Shown one piece after another: positions 30,799-38,978 of a DNA stretch of 39,685 nucleotides. Numbering within the stretch: position 1 is the first letter of the stretch; the number at the start of each line of letters is the position of its first letter. Origin of the DNA: a virus; IMG/VR virus record IMGVR_UViG_3300047323_000547, positions 1-39,685 of that record; one strand, given 5' to 3'. The notes beneath the pieces were generated by a model that was not told the origin of the DNA, searched no databases, and saw only the letters and a program-made list of their open reading frames with translations. The position numbers were made by a program, and so were the translations under genes.

Positions 30799-31527
30799 AT
30801 GCAGAGAATTTCCAGCTGGACCGATTTGGTCGCCGCCCTGGGGCTCTTTCGTTACGGTACCGTAGCAGGCGGGGTCGCACCCACACCGCTCAAGGCAGAA
30901 TGGCTGAACATGGTCCAGGAAGAACTGGCTAACGCCATCTTGGCTTATCTGCCAGCGCTTGATGCCAATGATCCCACGCAACTGCTCAAGGCTATTCAAG
31001 CCTCGGGTGCAAACTATGCGCTGAAAGCCACCACCTTGGCCGGCTACGGCATTCTGAATGCCTACACCAAGCCTGAGACCGATTGGCTGTTGTCGCAGAA
31101 GGCTAACAACGCGATCACTCTGGCCGGCTACGGCATTGGTGATGCGTACACCAAGGCGGTGATCGACGCCGCACTGGCCGCCAAGCAAGCGGCTATCGAC
31201 AACTTAGCCGCGACCAAGCAGGACAAGAACACTGCGCTGATGGCGGCCAATGGCTGGCGCCTGGATAAAGCCACGGGGCTGCTGGAGCAGTGGGGCAGCG
31301 GCTACTGCGGCCCGAACGGTGTAACCCCCGCCATGGACTTCCCGACGCCCTTTGCCGAGGTCTACAACTGCTTCGGCAATAAGGTGACGCCGAACGATGA
31401 GGATGGCGATGCCAACGGAGCCGGTGCGCTGGCTATCAGCACCACGCAGTACCAGCTGTTCAATGACACCGTGAACTTTGGCGCCACCATTCATTGGCGG
31501 GCGATTGGTAGAGCCCCCGGTTATTAA
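30799..31527 (+). CDS. Tail fibre protein with gp53-like C-terminus
   Basis: The start is the ATG at 30799 (MQRISSWTDLVAALGLFRYG), just after the gp48 stop. The 242-residue protein has two copies of a TLAGYGIxxAYTK repeat (about 79-91 and 107-119), which is common in phage fibre shafts, a short coiled coil (about 123-140) and a C-terminal receptor-type domain (GWRLDKATGLLEQWGSGYCG onward). No fibre chaperone gene follows. It probably binds the bacterial surface or carries the spike protein downstream. Confidence 0.88.
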   Translation: MQRISSWTDLVAALGLFRYGTVAGGVAPTPLKAEWLNMVQEELANAILAYLPALDANDPTQLLKAIQASGANYALKATTLAGYGILNAYTKPETDWLLSQKANNAITLAGYGIGDAYTKAVIDAALAAKQAAIDNLAATKQDKNTALMAANGWRLDKATGLLEQWGSGYCGPNGVTPAMDFPTPFAEVYNCFGNKVTPNDEDGDANGAGALAISTTQYQLFNDTVNFGATIHWRAIGRAPGY

Positions 31528-31551
31528 GTTCTAACTAACTATGTTTTGCGC

Positions 31552-31573
31552 AACCCGCTTCGGCGGGTTTTTT
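31552..31573 (+). terminator. Terminator after the tail fibre gene
   Basis: AACCCGC, loop TTCG, GCGGGTT and a T run. It separates the fibre gene from the spike gene. Confidence 0.82.
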
Positions 31574-31592
31574 ATTGCCAGGAGCAAACTGA

Positions 31593-33611
31593 ATGACCGA
31601 TATCGCAGCGCTGGAAAGCTACGCGGGAGAGTTGTCGGAAGCGGCACAGCGCTCGCAAGCGGCTTCTGCAAAACAGCATCAATATATTCATAACGATGCC
31701 ATGACCGATGTTGTGACTGAGGCGGGGCCGGTGCCTTCGATTGCGAAGCAGGCTCGACTCTATCTTGAATCGATCCCGAATGCGGCGGCCGATCTTAGTG
31801 CGCTCATGGCTGACGGAAAAATCTACCCGGATGAAGCGACCGGTCGAGCGAGTCCAACGGTTAGCGATGGGATGTTGTTTTGGGCGGCCAGCACCAATCC
31901 ACGTGTCTTGAGGACGTTGTGGAAGAAAGTGGACAGCGGTAGTTCGCTGCATATCTCCGATGACGTCAGTAAGACAGTCGTCGATGACCTTTCCAGCAGG
32001 GCTGACCGTGATGATGCGCTAGGGTTTTACCGGGATGGCGTTTCAGAGTTCGCCTTCCCGATCATGGACCCCTTGGGTCAGGTCATTGGTTTTTTGGCGA
32101 ATGGAGGGGTGCTGGCGACTCACCTTGAGGTGCCTTCGATGGCCTCGGTCCCTTCCAGGGATGGGCCGTCAGGGATCCCCATTATTCAATCGTTGGTCGA
32201 TCGCAAGAACGGCATCACCTTCAATCCCGACGATGGCCGGACCGATCTGTTGTTGTCTGACAGCGCGATTAAGTTCATCGCGCAACAACTGAGCGGCGTT
32301 TCGAGCTACCTGCCGCTCACGGAAATGCGCGGTTCCTATGCGGTGTCTTCGGTTCGGCGAACCACAGCGTTCAATATCGCCGCGATTCAGGACCGCAGTG
32401 GTCAATCGTATGACGGGAAGCAAAGGGCCACGGGTTCTTACGACACCATCGTGATCGATCGCAAGGCGCCGATGCGATTCCGGGGAATGATCGGGCAGTC
32501 AAATTCTCTGGGGGCATCCAGCCCTGGCATCCTCGAAGGTCGGCCGTTGTTTCCTCATACGGTGTTGTCGTTTGACGGCCGTTTTTTTATGCAGGGATCA
32601 AATGGGCTGGTGAACGGGGAAACCTTGACCGATCTGGTGCCGCTGTACGATGCGGCTGTCGGCCTCGGTCAATGGCCGGCGGCCCTGGCAGCATTCGCCT
32701 CCGCGCAGGCGTGGGCAGACGCCGGCCTTCCTCAGGTCGGCCAAGTCGTGGCGACGGCGGGCCAAGGTGATCAGCCAGCCGCCAGCTTTTTATCCGGTAC
32801 GGTGAACTGGACCAATTTGATGACCTTTGCCGGCCGGGCCAAAGTCTGCGCCGCCCTCTACGGGCGCACCATTGAATGCCGGCACCTGACCTACATTCAG
32901 GGTGAAAAGTCGGATAACTGGTACGCCGATTTCAATACCTTTGTCGACACCGTCATCCCTGCTCTGAAGACCCAGCTCGGCCAGACCAGCCTGATGGAGA
33001 TTGCCCTGTGGCAGACCGTCGGCGTGGCGCCGGATAACGGTGTCGGTCAACTGCAGATTGCCGCAGCGGATGCGCGGACTGACGTGAAGCTCTTCGGCCC
33101 GATGTACATGCTGCCGGTCAGTGATCTTCAGCATGCCAATGCCTTGGGCAAGATGTTGATGGCCGATATCCATGCAGCAGTGGAGGTCCAGATCGAACTG
33201 GGCAGGACGTGGAAACCCCTGCGGATGCGCAGCGCTGTGCGGGTCGGTACGACCGTTACCCTCACGGTGGACTTGCCGCCCGGGACCACCAGCACTGCCA
33301 AAGATCAGGACTGGCTGCCGCAGGTCACTCAGGATGGCTTTGTGTTCCGCGACAGCAACGGCACCACTGCGATCACCGCCATTATGTATGCCGGGGCCAC
33401 CATCACCTTGACCCTGGCGGCTGTGCCAACGGGGGGCAGTCCGGTTGTTCGGTACGGAATGGATTACGGCCTAGGGGCTGGCTACTACTCCATGGCAGGC
33501 AACGCCATTGCCATGACCGAGACACCGTCTTTTTACCATCGCCTGGGGCATCCGGTGCCGAAGTTCATTCGGCATAACCTCTTGCGTCAACAAATAGGAG
33601 TCACCGTATGA
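31593..33611 (+). CDS. Tail spike with SGNH/sialate-esterase-like domain
   Basis: The 672-residue protein has an N-terminal helical region (MTDIAALESYAGELSEAAQR), a central linker and an esterase domain from about residue 285. The motif MIGQSNSLGAS holds the putative nucleophile S303, YIQGEKSDNWY (Q436-G437-E438) matches the second conserved block, and SDLQHAN supplies D511 and H514. These match sialic-acid acetylesterase-type SGNH hydrolases. A C-terminal beta domain follows (about 535-672). It probably deacetylates a surface polysaccharide during adsorption. The substrate is unknown. Confidence 0.78.
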   Translation: MTDIAALESYAGELSEAAQRSQAASAKQHQYIHNDAMTDVVTEAGPVPSIAKQARLYLESIPNAAADLSALMADGKIYPDEATGRASPTVSDGMLFWAASTNPRVLRTLWKKVDSGSSLHISDDVSKTVVDDLSSRADRDDALGFYRDGVSEFAFPIMDPLGQVIGFLANGGVLATHLEVPSMASVPSRDGPSGIPIIQSLVDRKNGITFNPDDGRTDLLLSDSAIKFIAQQLSGVSSYLPLTEMRGSYAVSSVRRTTAFNIAAIQDRSGQSYDGKQRATGSYDTIVIDRKAPMRFRGMIGQSNSLGASSPGILEGRPLFPHTVLSFDGRFFMQGSNGLVNGETLTDLVPLYDAAVGLGQWPAALAAFASAQAWADAGLPQVGQVVATAGQGDQPAASFLSGTVNWTNLMTFAGRAKVCAALYGRTIECRHLTYIQGEKSDNWYADFNTFVDTVIPALKTQLGQTSLMEIALWQTVGVAPDNGVGQLQIAAADARTDVKLFGPMYMLPVSDLQHANALGKMLMADIHAAVEVQIELGRTWKPLRMRSAVRVGTTVTLTVDLPPGTTSTAKDQDWLPQVTQDGFVFRDSNGTTAITAIMYAGATITLTLAAVPTGGSPVVRYGMDYGLGAGYYSMAGNAIAMTETPSFYHRLGHPVPKFIRHNLLRQQIGVTV

Positions 33612-34369
33612 GTATTGCTGGAATCCGGATCAATCAACCCTTTAACAACGATGCGCTGAGTGTGGGTGGCTCGCGGGCGGAAGCGCTCCTTGGTGATGTT
33701 CACCTGGTTAATTGGTTTCAGGCGGATCCCCGTAGCGTGGATCTGGATGGTGCCGAGATTATTTCCTTTACGGATAAAAAGGGAACGGGGGCCAAGTTCA
33801 CCCGGGCGAGTTCGGCCAACTCGGCGACGCTGGCCAACGGCTTGTTTGGAATCTACCCGGGGGCCAGGTTCAACGCGTCGGAATCCGACAAATCGGTGTT
33901 CTCTGGGGCCGCCTCCAATCTATCGCTGCCGTTTACCTGGGCGGGTGTAGCGACGCTTAATAACAATGCGGCTGCTGCCAACCTGATGGGTACGTTTACC
34001 AGCACCACGGTTCGATCGATTCTGAACGTATCCGGTGGAACGGCGGCGATGCGACTGCAATTTGGCACGGTGAGCACCGGCGCGCTCGCCATCCCTATCG
34101 GCCAGCCTTTCGCCTTCGCCGCTGGGTTCGATGGCACCAACATTTTTTTGATGGTCAATGGAGCAGTGAGCGTTGTTGCGGCGGCCGGCGCTCCTAGCAT
34201 TTCGGCCTTGAGCCTTGGTGCGTTGCCTGGAGGAGGCCAGTTCTGGGACGGCAATGTGTCCGACATTTTTATCTGTGATATCGCCTTGAACAGCCCGGCA
34301 CCTGCAGCCACCACGTTGCTCAGCAAGATTCGAGGCTTCACCCAAAGGGCCTATGGCCTAAGTGCCTGA
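33608..34369 (+). CDS. Lectin-like (LamG-type) tail-associated protein
   Basis: The 253-residue protein overlaps the spike stop by ATGA and is co-expressed. Strands such as HLVNWFQADPRSVDLDGAEI, FTWAGVATLNNNA, QPFAFAAGFDGTNIFLMVNG and GGQFWDGNVSDIFICDIALN follow the concanavalin/LamG sandwich pattern. It probably binds glycans as an adhesin or spike partner. The family assignment rests on pattern, not on catalytic residues. Confidence 0.6.
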   Translation: MSIAGIRINQPFNNDALSVGGSRAEALLGDVHLVNWFQADPRSVDLDGAEIISFTDKKGTGAKFTRASSANSATLANGLFGIYPGARFNASESDKSVFSGAASNLSLPFTWAGVATLNNNAAAANLMGTFTSTTVRSILNVSGGTAAMRLQFGTVSTGALAIPIGQPFAFAAGFDGTNIFLMVNGAVSVVAAAGAPSISALSLGALPGGGQFWDGNVSDIFICDIALNSPAPAATTLLSKIRGFTQRAYGLSA

Positions 34370-34388
34370 TCAATTCCCGCTATTTATT

Positions 34389-34412
34389 GCCCGCCAAGTG
34401 CGGGCTTTTTTT
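34389..34412 (+). terminator. Terminator before the endolysin gene
   Basis: GCCCGC pairs with GCGGGC, followed by seven T residues. Confidence 0.83.
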
Positions 34413-34428
34413 CGCCTGGAGAAAAGCT

Positions 34429-34854
34429 ATGACAGCAACCGAAATAGACCGAGACATCTTTGCGCGCACGCTGTGGGGTGAAGCTCGAGGGGAGGGGCTA
34501 GCTGGCCAGATCGCTGTGGCCTGGACTATCCGCAACCGCGTGAACGACAGCAAGGCCAGGTCCTGGTGGGGCGAGGGCTATGCCGGTGTGTGCCAGAAAC
34601 CGTATCAGTTCAGCTGCTGGAACAAGAACGATCCGAACTTCGTCTACCTGAGCGGTGCTAAGCCGATCCCGTTCCGCGAGTTTGCTCAAGCGCAGATCGC
34701 CGCTGAACAGGTGATGACCGGCAAGGTGCCAGATCCCACCGGCGGGGCCACGCACTACTACGCAACCACTTTGCCGAAAGCACCGGCGTGGACGGTGGGA
34801 GCGAAAAAGACATTCCGACTCGGCCACCACGTCTTTTTCAGGGATGTGCCGTGA
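34429..34854 (+). CDS. Endolysin, SleB-like cell wall hydrolase
   Basis: The start is the ATG at 34429 (MTATEIDRDIFARTLWGEAR) behind CTGGAG. The 141-residue protein has the Hydrolase_2/SleB features: LWGEARGEG with the candidate catalytic Glu, AVAWTIRNRVND, and CQKPYQFSCWN, followed by GATHYYATTLP. It degrades peptidoglycan once the holin opens the membrane; there is no signal peptide. Its stop overlaps the GTG of the Rz gene. Confidence 0.9.
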   Translation: MTATEIDRDIFARTLWGEARGEGLAGQIAVAWTIRNRVNDSKARSWWGEGYAGVCQKPYQFSCWNKNDPNFVYLSGAKPIPFREFAQAQIAAEQVMTGKVPDPTGGATHYYATTLPKAPAWTVGAKKTFRLGHHVFFRDVP

Positions 34855-35363
34855 GCCCCGCGTCGCTGAAGTTGGCGGTCGCAGGCGTGCTGGTCCTAAT
34901 ACTGCTGACGACTGGGATTACCTGGAAGGTGCAGGACTGGCGGTACGGCAGGCAGCTGGCGGAACAGGCTGGCCTGCACCAAGACGATTTGACTGCCATC
35001 AGTAACGCTGCAGCGGGGCAAGTCCTCGCCGATCAGGAAAAGCGCCTGGCGCTGGAGCAGCGCTTGTCTACCAGCGAACAATCCCACTACAAGGAACTGA
35101 GCGATGCTCAAACCAACCAGGCTCGCTTGCGCGATCGGCTTGCTACTGCTGATCTGCGGCTGTCAGTCCTCCTTACCGAAGGTCCAACCGGTGGCAGTTC
35201 AGTGCCAGCCGGTACCGCCGCCGGCGGCGTGGTTCATGGCGCCACAAGAGCCCAACTTGACCCTGCGCATGCTCAACGAATTATCGGCATCACCGATACC
35301 GGCGACCAAGGACTAATAGCGCTGGCTGCGTGCCAGGCGTACGTGTTGAATTTAAGGAGATAA
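34851..35363 (+). CDS. Rz-like inner-membrane spanin
   Basis: A GTG at 34851 overlaps the endolysin stop and gives a 170-residue protein starting MSPASLKLAVAGVLVLILLT, with one membrane helix (about 5-24) and a long periplasmic coiled coil (about 30-105, LALEQRLSTSEQSHYKELSD). It fits i-spanins that join with Rz1 to fuse the membranes at lysis. The Rz1 gene lies wholly inside it in the +1 frame. Confidence 0.85.
   Translation: MSPASLKLAVAGVLVLILLTTGITWKVQDWRYGRQLAEQAGLHQDDLTAISNAAAGQVLADQEKRLALEQRLSTSEQSHYKELSDAQTNQARLRDRLATADLRLSVLLTEGPTGGSSVPAGTAAGGVVHGATRAQLDPAHAQRIIGITDTGDQGLIALAACQAYVLNLRR
35104..35316 (+). CDS. Rz1-like outer-membrane lipoprotein spanin, nested in Rz
   Basis: The 70-residue product has a lipoprotein signal (MLKPTRLACAIGLLLLICGC) with a lipobox before C20 and a proline-rich mature part (QCQPVPPPAAWFMAPQEPNL), typical of o-spanins. 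It is fully embedded in the Rz gene in another frame. It should be acylated and act from the outer membrane. Confidence 0.88.
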   Translation: MLKPTRLACAIGLLLLICGCQSSLPKVQPVAVQCQPVPPPAAWFMAPQEPNLTLRMLNELSASPIPATKD

Positions 35364-35391
35364 AAAAAATCCCCGCATCGGCGGGGATTTA
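35361..35391. terminator. Bidirectional terminator between lysis genes and leftward cargo
   Basis: ATCCCCGC, ATCG, GCGGGGAT with an A tract on the left, so it works best for the leftward membrane-protein genes and weakly for the late operon. Confidence 0.83.
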
Positions 35392-35392
35392 G

Positions 35393-35968
35393 TTAACTGC
35401 AAAAGTTTCTTCGCTCGTAAATTTGATCAATTTCGTCATTAGAAAAGCTCACCATTCCCATTGCTTTTTGCAATCTGACGGGAGCTTTCTTTACAAGATC
35501 GATATTCAAAACCTTGTGCCGAGTCGCATAATAAATGAAGCGCGTTGCGCTACTGTGCGATAACACCATTTCTGAATAAGATGAGTAGAAGCTTTCAACC
35601 ATTTTTGAAACTTCTTGAATTTCTAACTCTTTAGAATTCAGAATGTTATCTGTTTCCTGTCTAGCTTTCTCGAAGGCTACATTTAGGTCGACTTTGCTAT
35701 TGTTTTTCAGGAACAAAAATGCCTTGTATGCTTGGTCAATGCCAATGTTGGGTGCATATTGCAAGAGCATGTTTGTTCTTTTGTAATAGTGTTTGAAAAT
35801 AACAGAGTCTTCGCTAACCACTCCTTCCGAAACCAAACGAATCAGCTCATCGCGCACCGCATACATATCGTATGTGGCTTTGGTGCGCCGCAGTCTATTC
35901 ATCACCACTATGAATCCAGTGGCTGCGACTGCCCCAAGGGCTAAAAACACCAAGAAGATGTCTATCAT
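35393..35968 (-). CDS. Membrane-anchored cargo protein A (191 aa)
   Basis: The product starts MIDIFLVFLALGAVAATGFI, one membrane helix (about 3-22), then a basic turn and a helical cytoplasmic domain (about 35-190) with AVRDELIRLVSEGVVSED and FEKARQETDNILNSKELEIQ. There are no catalytic motifs. The gene is much more AT-rich than the phage body, transcribed against the late genes, and overlaps its partner by ATGA. This is the position and look of a lysogenic-conversion gene, perhaps superinfection exclusion or defence; this is inference. Confidence 0.65.
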   Translation of the reverse strand: MIDIFLVFLALGAVAATGFIVVMNRLRRTKATYDMYAVRDELIRLVSEGVVSEDSVIFKHYYKRTNMLLQYAPNIGIDQAYKAFLFLKNNSKVDLNVAFEKARQETDNILNSKELEIQEVSKMVESFYSSYSEMVLSHSSATRFIYYATRHKVLNIDLVKKAPVRLQKAMGMVSFSNDEIDQIYERRNFCS

Positions 35969-36270
35969 GGCTTCCTCCCCGTTGACGAAATCCTACGTCT
36001 CAAAATCTGACCTTCCAAGTCAGCTTTTACCTTGCACAGCCTGTCTATCTCGTCCTGCTGAAGCAATTGGGAGTAGCTACATGCCATTACTCCCAAGGTG
36101 AAAATAAACACGAAAAACACGAATGTACAAGCCCATACGAACGGCTCAATGGTGGCGCTGGATCCAGTGAGCTTCTCCATAATGTAGCCCAAACTGGAGA
36201 TAAGGCCCGCGTAAGCGATAAAACCCGTAACCACACCCTTCACAGTTGCATATTTTTTTAGTAGTCGCAT
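35965..36270 (-). CDS. Membrane cargo protein B with two membrane helices (101 aa)
   Basis: From the ATG at 36270 (MRLLKKYATVKGVVTGFIAY; a TTG three codons upstream is possible) two hydrophobic segments are seen (about 10-31 and 42-65), then a cytoplasmic coiled coil (LLQQDEIDRLCKVKADLEGQ). It is translated just before protein A with a coupled stop/start, so the pair probably forms a membrane complex. A candidate promoter (TTGATA / TAGCAT) lies upstream at about 36310-36340 on the minus strand. Confidence 0.65.
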   Translation of the reverse strand: MRLLKKYATVKGVVTGFIAYAGLISSLGYIMEKLTGSSATIEPFVWACTFVFFVFIFTLGVMACSYSQLLQQDEIDRLCKVKADLEGQILRRRISSTGRKP

Positions 36271-36279
36271 CCGTGCCAA

Positions 36280-36746
36280 GCTCTGCCGCGTCAGATTAAA
36301 GGACGCGGATGCTAGCGTGATAGCCTTCTACTATCAAGTGTGACCTTACGGACGGTGCGTTGTTCCCTGATGCGGCAGGGATATGCAGCATGGGCTGAAT
36401 CCGCGCAAGGTGCTTCGGTAATTTGTAACCGTTTAGCTGCGGGCCTCATCCACAGCAAATCAAAAAAACCTATCCCGTACGATTTTTTTTGTGCGCGAAG
36501 TCAGCCGCTGATGGTTTTCGGTTTGGCTGACAGGCCGTCGAGGATCCGAGGTACGGCATTTAGGCGAGGATCAGTCGACGAATTGCCGGGCCAAGTAAAC
36601 CGATGTCCAAGCCTCAATGCTGAAATGAAAAAAGAGCGACCGGAATAGTTGCGTCAACATCCATCCCGGCCGCCGTCCCTGCAGAACATCCCTGCAAGTC
36701 CAGCCAAGGCTCTTGCTCCGTGCACAAAGCGCGGCGAGCCTAGCAC
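36280..36746. other. Noncoding region between cargo genes and methylase
   Basis: No supported gene is present. An inverted repeat CCGCGTC...GACGCGG (36287-36309) lies by the leftward promoter. A GTCAGCC...GGCTGAC repeat lies near 36501-36531 and T/A tracts occur near 36465-36490. Small open frames lack ribosome-binding sites. A small RNA is possible but not shown. Confidence 0.4.
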
Positions 36747-36762
36747 CTGTTTATCCATACAG
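36747..36762 (+). promoter_or_regulatory. LexA box upstream of the methylase gene
   Basis: CTGTTTATCCATACAG is a 16-bp CTGT-N8-ACAG match to the LexA consensus, ending 17 bases before the methylase ATG. LexA binding here would repress the gene until DNA damage. Confidence 0.72.
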
Positions 36763-36779
36763 TAAAGGTCTTGCTCTCA

Positions 36780-37574
36780 ATGTCTACACCCATCATCCCT
36801 TGGATGGGCGGCAAACGCCGCCTGGCCGATCGCCTCATCCCGCTGTTTCCGCCACACGAATGCTACGTCGAAGTCTTTGCCGGCGGTGCTGCGCTCTACT
36901 TCATGCGACCTCAGGCAGCACCCGTCGAAGTTCTCAACGACATCAACGGCGATCTGGTGACGCTATATCGCGTCGTGCAGAATCACCTTGAAGAGTTCGT
37001 GCGCCAGTTCAAATGGGCGCTCAGTTCACGCCAAGTGTTCGAGTGGCAGAAGATGACCCGCCCCGAAACCCTCACCGATATCCAGCGCGCCGCCCGATTT
37101 TTCTACCTGCAGCATCATGCTTTTGCCGGCAAGGTCACCGGACAGACCTTCGGTACCGCGACCACCGGCCCGGCCATCAACCTGCTGCGGATCGAAGAAA
37201 ACCTCTCGGCCGCCTGGCAGCGTCTGTCTGGTACCTACGTTGAAAACCTCCCCTGGCTTGAATGCGCCGAGCGCTACGACCGTGCCCACACCTTTCATTA
37301 TATGGATCCGCCTTACTGGCAGACCGCTGGATATGGCGTGGACTTTCCGTTCGAGAATTACGAACGGATGGCTGACTTCATGCGCCGTTGCAAAGGAAAG
37401 GTAATGGTCAGCATCAATGACCACCCGGACATCAGGCGTGTGTTTGATGGCTTTCACTTTGAGACCTTGGACATCCGTTATTGCAATACCAATCAGCGTC
37501 AAGGCAAAGCTGAAGTCACCGGGGAACTGGTAATCATGAATTGGAAACCCGCCGAGCTAGGTGGTTTGTTTTAG
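36780..37574 (+). CDS. Dam-type DNA adenine methyltransferase (D12 class)
   Basis: The start is the ATG at 36780 (MSTPIIPWMGGKRRLADRLI) with AAAGG upstream; a TTG nine bases earlier is too near that site. The 264-residue enzyme has PWMGGKRRL (about 7-15), the SAM-binding EVFAGGAALYF (31-41), VLNDINGDLVTLY and the catalytic DPPYW (176-180). It methylates adenine N6, probably protecting phage DNA from restriction or altering gene control; the target site is not predictable. A LexA box precedes it. Confidence 0.92.
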   Translation: MSTPIIPWMGGKRRLADRLIPLFPPHECYVEVFAGGAALYFMRPQAAPVEVLNDINGDLVTLYRVVQNHLEEFVRQFKWALSSRQVFEWQKMTRPETLTDIQRAARFFYLQHHAFAGKVTGQTFGTATTGPAINLLRIEENLSAAWQRLSGTYVENLPWLECAERYDRAHTFHYMDPPYWQTAGYGVDFPFENYERMADFMRRCKGKVMVSINDHPDIRRVFDGFHFETLDIRYCNTNQRQGKAEVTGELVIMNWKPAELGGLF

Positions 37575-37590
37575 CTATATAGGCGGATAG

Positions 37591-37616
37591 AAAAAAGCCT
37601 CGCTGATGCGAGGCTT
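37591..37616 (-). terminator. Terminator of the leftward protease gene
   Basis: AAGCCTCGC, TGAT, GCGAGGCTT with a T tract on the minus strand; it also lies after the methylase. Confidence 0.83.
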
Positions 37617-37625
37617 GGAAGGGGG

Positions 37626-38531
37626 TTAGCTCAAGTTCATTCGCACATGGGCGATGCCGCGATCATTTTCGACCACCTTGGCAACGCGGCCAGTATCCAT
37701 GGCATTGATGTAGCAATGATGAACGGTCAGGATGAGGTCCTGAAGCTTATCATCGTCTTCCATTTGTAGGATATTCAGACCGATTTCTTTGCAGCGGTTG
37801 ATATTGATATGGCGGGTGTGATGGCGAGTCGCATCGAAATCGCTCAAAAACTCAACTACGGATCGGGCTCGTTGCTCGCAATCATCCTGACCCTTAAACA
37901 TCACTGTCTTGAGGGAGGTTTCGACGAACTCTTTCGCCCATTTGATCGCTTGTTCGCAGCTCACAACCAGCGTCGGATGATACTTGTTGATGATCACTCT
38001 CCAGAGCTCGAGCTTGGAGGGATCTTCCTTGATGTCTGCGGCGGCTTTATCCAGCTCGGCTAGCACGCCAATTGCCGGAACGTTCTGTAGCTGAGGATCG
38101 ATAGGTCCGAGGCTGGATTGTTTGCCCATAACGATCACTTTTGCCGCACACGCAATCATTGTGCCGGCAGACATGGCCAACTGCGGCACGATCACACGAA
38201 TATCGGATCCGAACAGTTGATGCAGATAGTCGACAAGCGATTCGGCAGCAGCTATGTCGCCACCAGGCGTGTGTAGGATCAGATCCAAGCCTTTCTTAAA
38301 CTCGCAGCCATGAACCACGGTCATGAATGCGTTTTTATCGCTGTCATTCACGTAGAGCTGCGGGTTGTTGGGCGTGGAGGTCAGCCAGCCGGAATAGTAA
38401 GCAACGGTATTCCGACCGGTGTGCGCTGACAGTTGTGCGAGGTACTTGCGGCGAACTACATCCTGCGCCATCTCACCGTGAGTCTGTGATTCAGCAGCAA
38501 TCTCAGTGAGTACATCTGTCCAGTTAGGCAT
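37626..38531 (-). CDS. SDH/SppA-family serine protease, cargo gene
   Basis: The 301-residue protein matches the serine dehydrogenase proteinase family of the ClpP/SppA fold: YYSGWLTSTPNNPQLYVND, LDLILHTPGGDIAAAESLVD (oxyanion turn, residues 83-100), the nucleophile S121 in VPQLAMSAGTMIACAA, and GKQSSLGPIDPQLQ. There is no signal peptide or membrane helix, so it should be cytoplasmic. It overlaps the small gene upstream and is distinct from the capsid protease. A role in defence or host control is possible but unproven. Confidence 0.82.
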   Translation of the reverse strand: MPNWTDVLTEIAAESQTHGEMAQDVVRRKYLAQLSAHTGRNTVAYYSGWLTSTPNNPQLYVNDSDKNAFMTVVHGCEFKKGLDLILHTPGGDIAAAESLVDYLHQLFGSDIRVIVPQLAMSAGTMIACAAKVIVMGKQSSLGPIDPQLQNVPAIGVLAELDKAAADIKEDPSKLELWRVIINKYHPTLVVSCEQAIKWAKEFVETSLKTVMFKGQDDCEQRARSVVEFLSDFDATRHHTRHININRCKEIGLNILQMEDDDKLQDLILTVHHCYINAMDTGRVAKVVENDRGIAHVRMNLS

Positions 38532-38718
38532 TCCGTACGCTTATAGTATTTGTGGAAACGGCGGTTTTCAGGGAATAGTCGAGACCGGTATAGATCTCAA
38601 AACCTTGATTCATCTGTTGCGGCTCAACAGGAGCGTGTGCAACAGGCGCTGCTTGCCCAAAAATCGCTTGTAGAAGCTCTACACGTGATGATTTCTTGTC
38701 TTGCATGTGCTGTTGCAT
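38524..38718 (-). CDS. Small partner protein upstream of the SDH protease (64 aa)
   Basis: The frame starts at the ATG at 38718 (MQQHMQDKKSSRVELLQAIF) with GGAGG six bases upstream; a second ATG at 38706 is possible. It overlaps the protease gene by 8 bp, so the two are coupled. The sequence has an amphipathic N-terminal helix, a proline-rich middle (APVAHAPVEPQQ) and a polar tail. It may be an adaptor, substrate or inhibitor of the protease. No family was recognised. Confidence 0.55.
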   Translation of the reverse strand: MQQHMQDKKSSRVELLQAIFGQAAPVAHAPVEPQQMNQGFEIYTGLDYSLKTAVSTNTISVRNA

Positions 38719-38978
38719 GCCTGCCTCCAGAGTTTCCCTGCCTACGTAGTACGTCTTTGCATACTTTTGGCTGCGAAAAAGCCCACCGATAAGTGGGCTT
38801 TGAATTGAATGGTGCCGATTCTGCTAAGTCCACGCTAAATAGACAATAGCCAAGCATCGAAAATTCGATGATTTTTTTTACAAAAAAAGGTAGAAAAAAA
38901 TAAGTCAATAAAATTTACCCTTTCCTCGAAGAGAAACCAGCAATAACAGATGACTGGCGACCAGCACTATTTGTTCAG
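38719..38978. other. AT-rich noncoding stretch with a leftward terminator
   Basis: The hairpin AAAGCCCAC (38779-38787) with GTGGGCTTT (38794-38802) and a minus-strand T run ends the coiled-coil gene transcript. Beyond it, 38865-38930 is almost wholly A/T with runs of eight T and seven A residues. A promoter for the small gene and protease probably lies here, but I cannot place it reliably. Confidence 0.5.

Noticed and set aside
36640-36770. Possible minus-strand small RNA ending in a T run at 36627-36635
   Set aside because: A T-tract end exists, but no convincing stem before it and no clear promoter could be shown.
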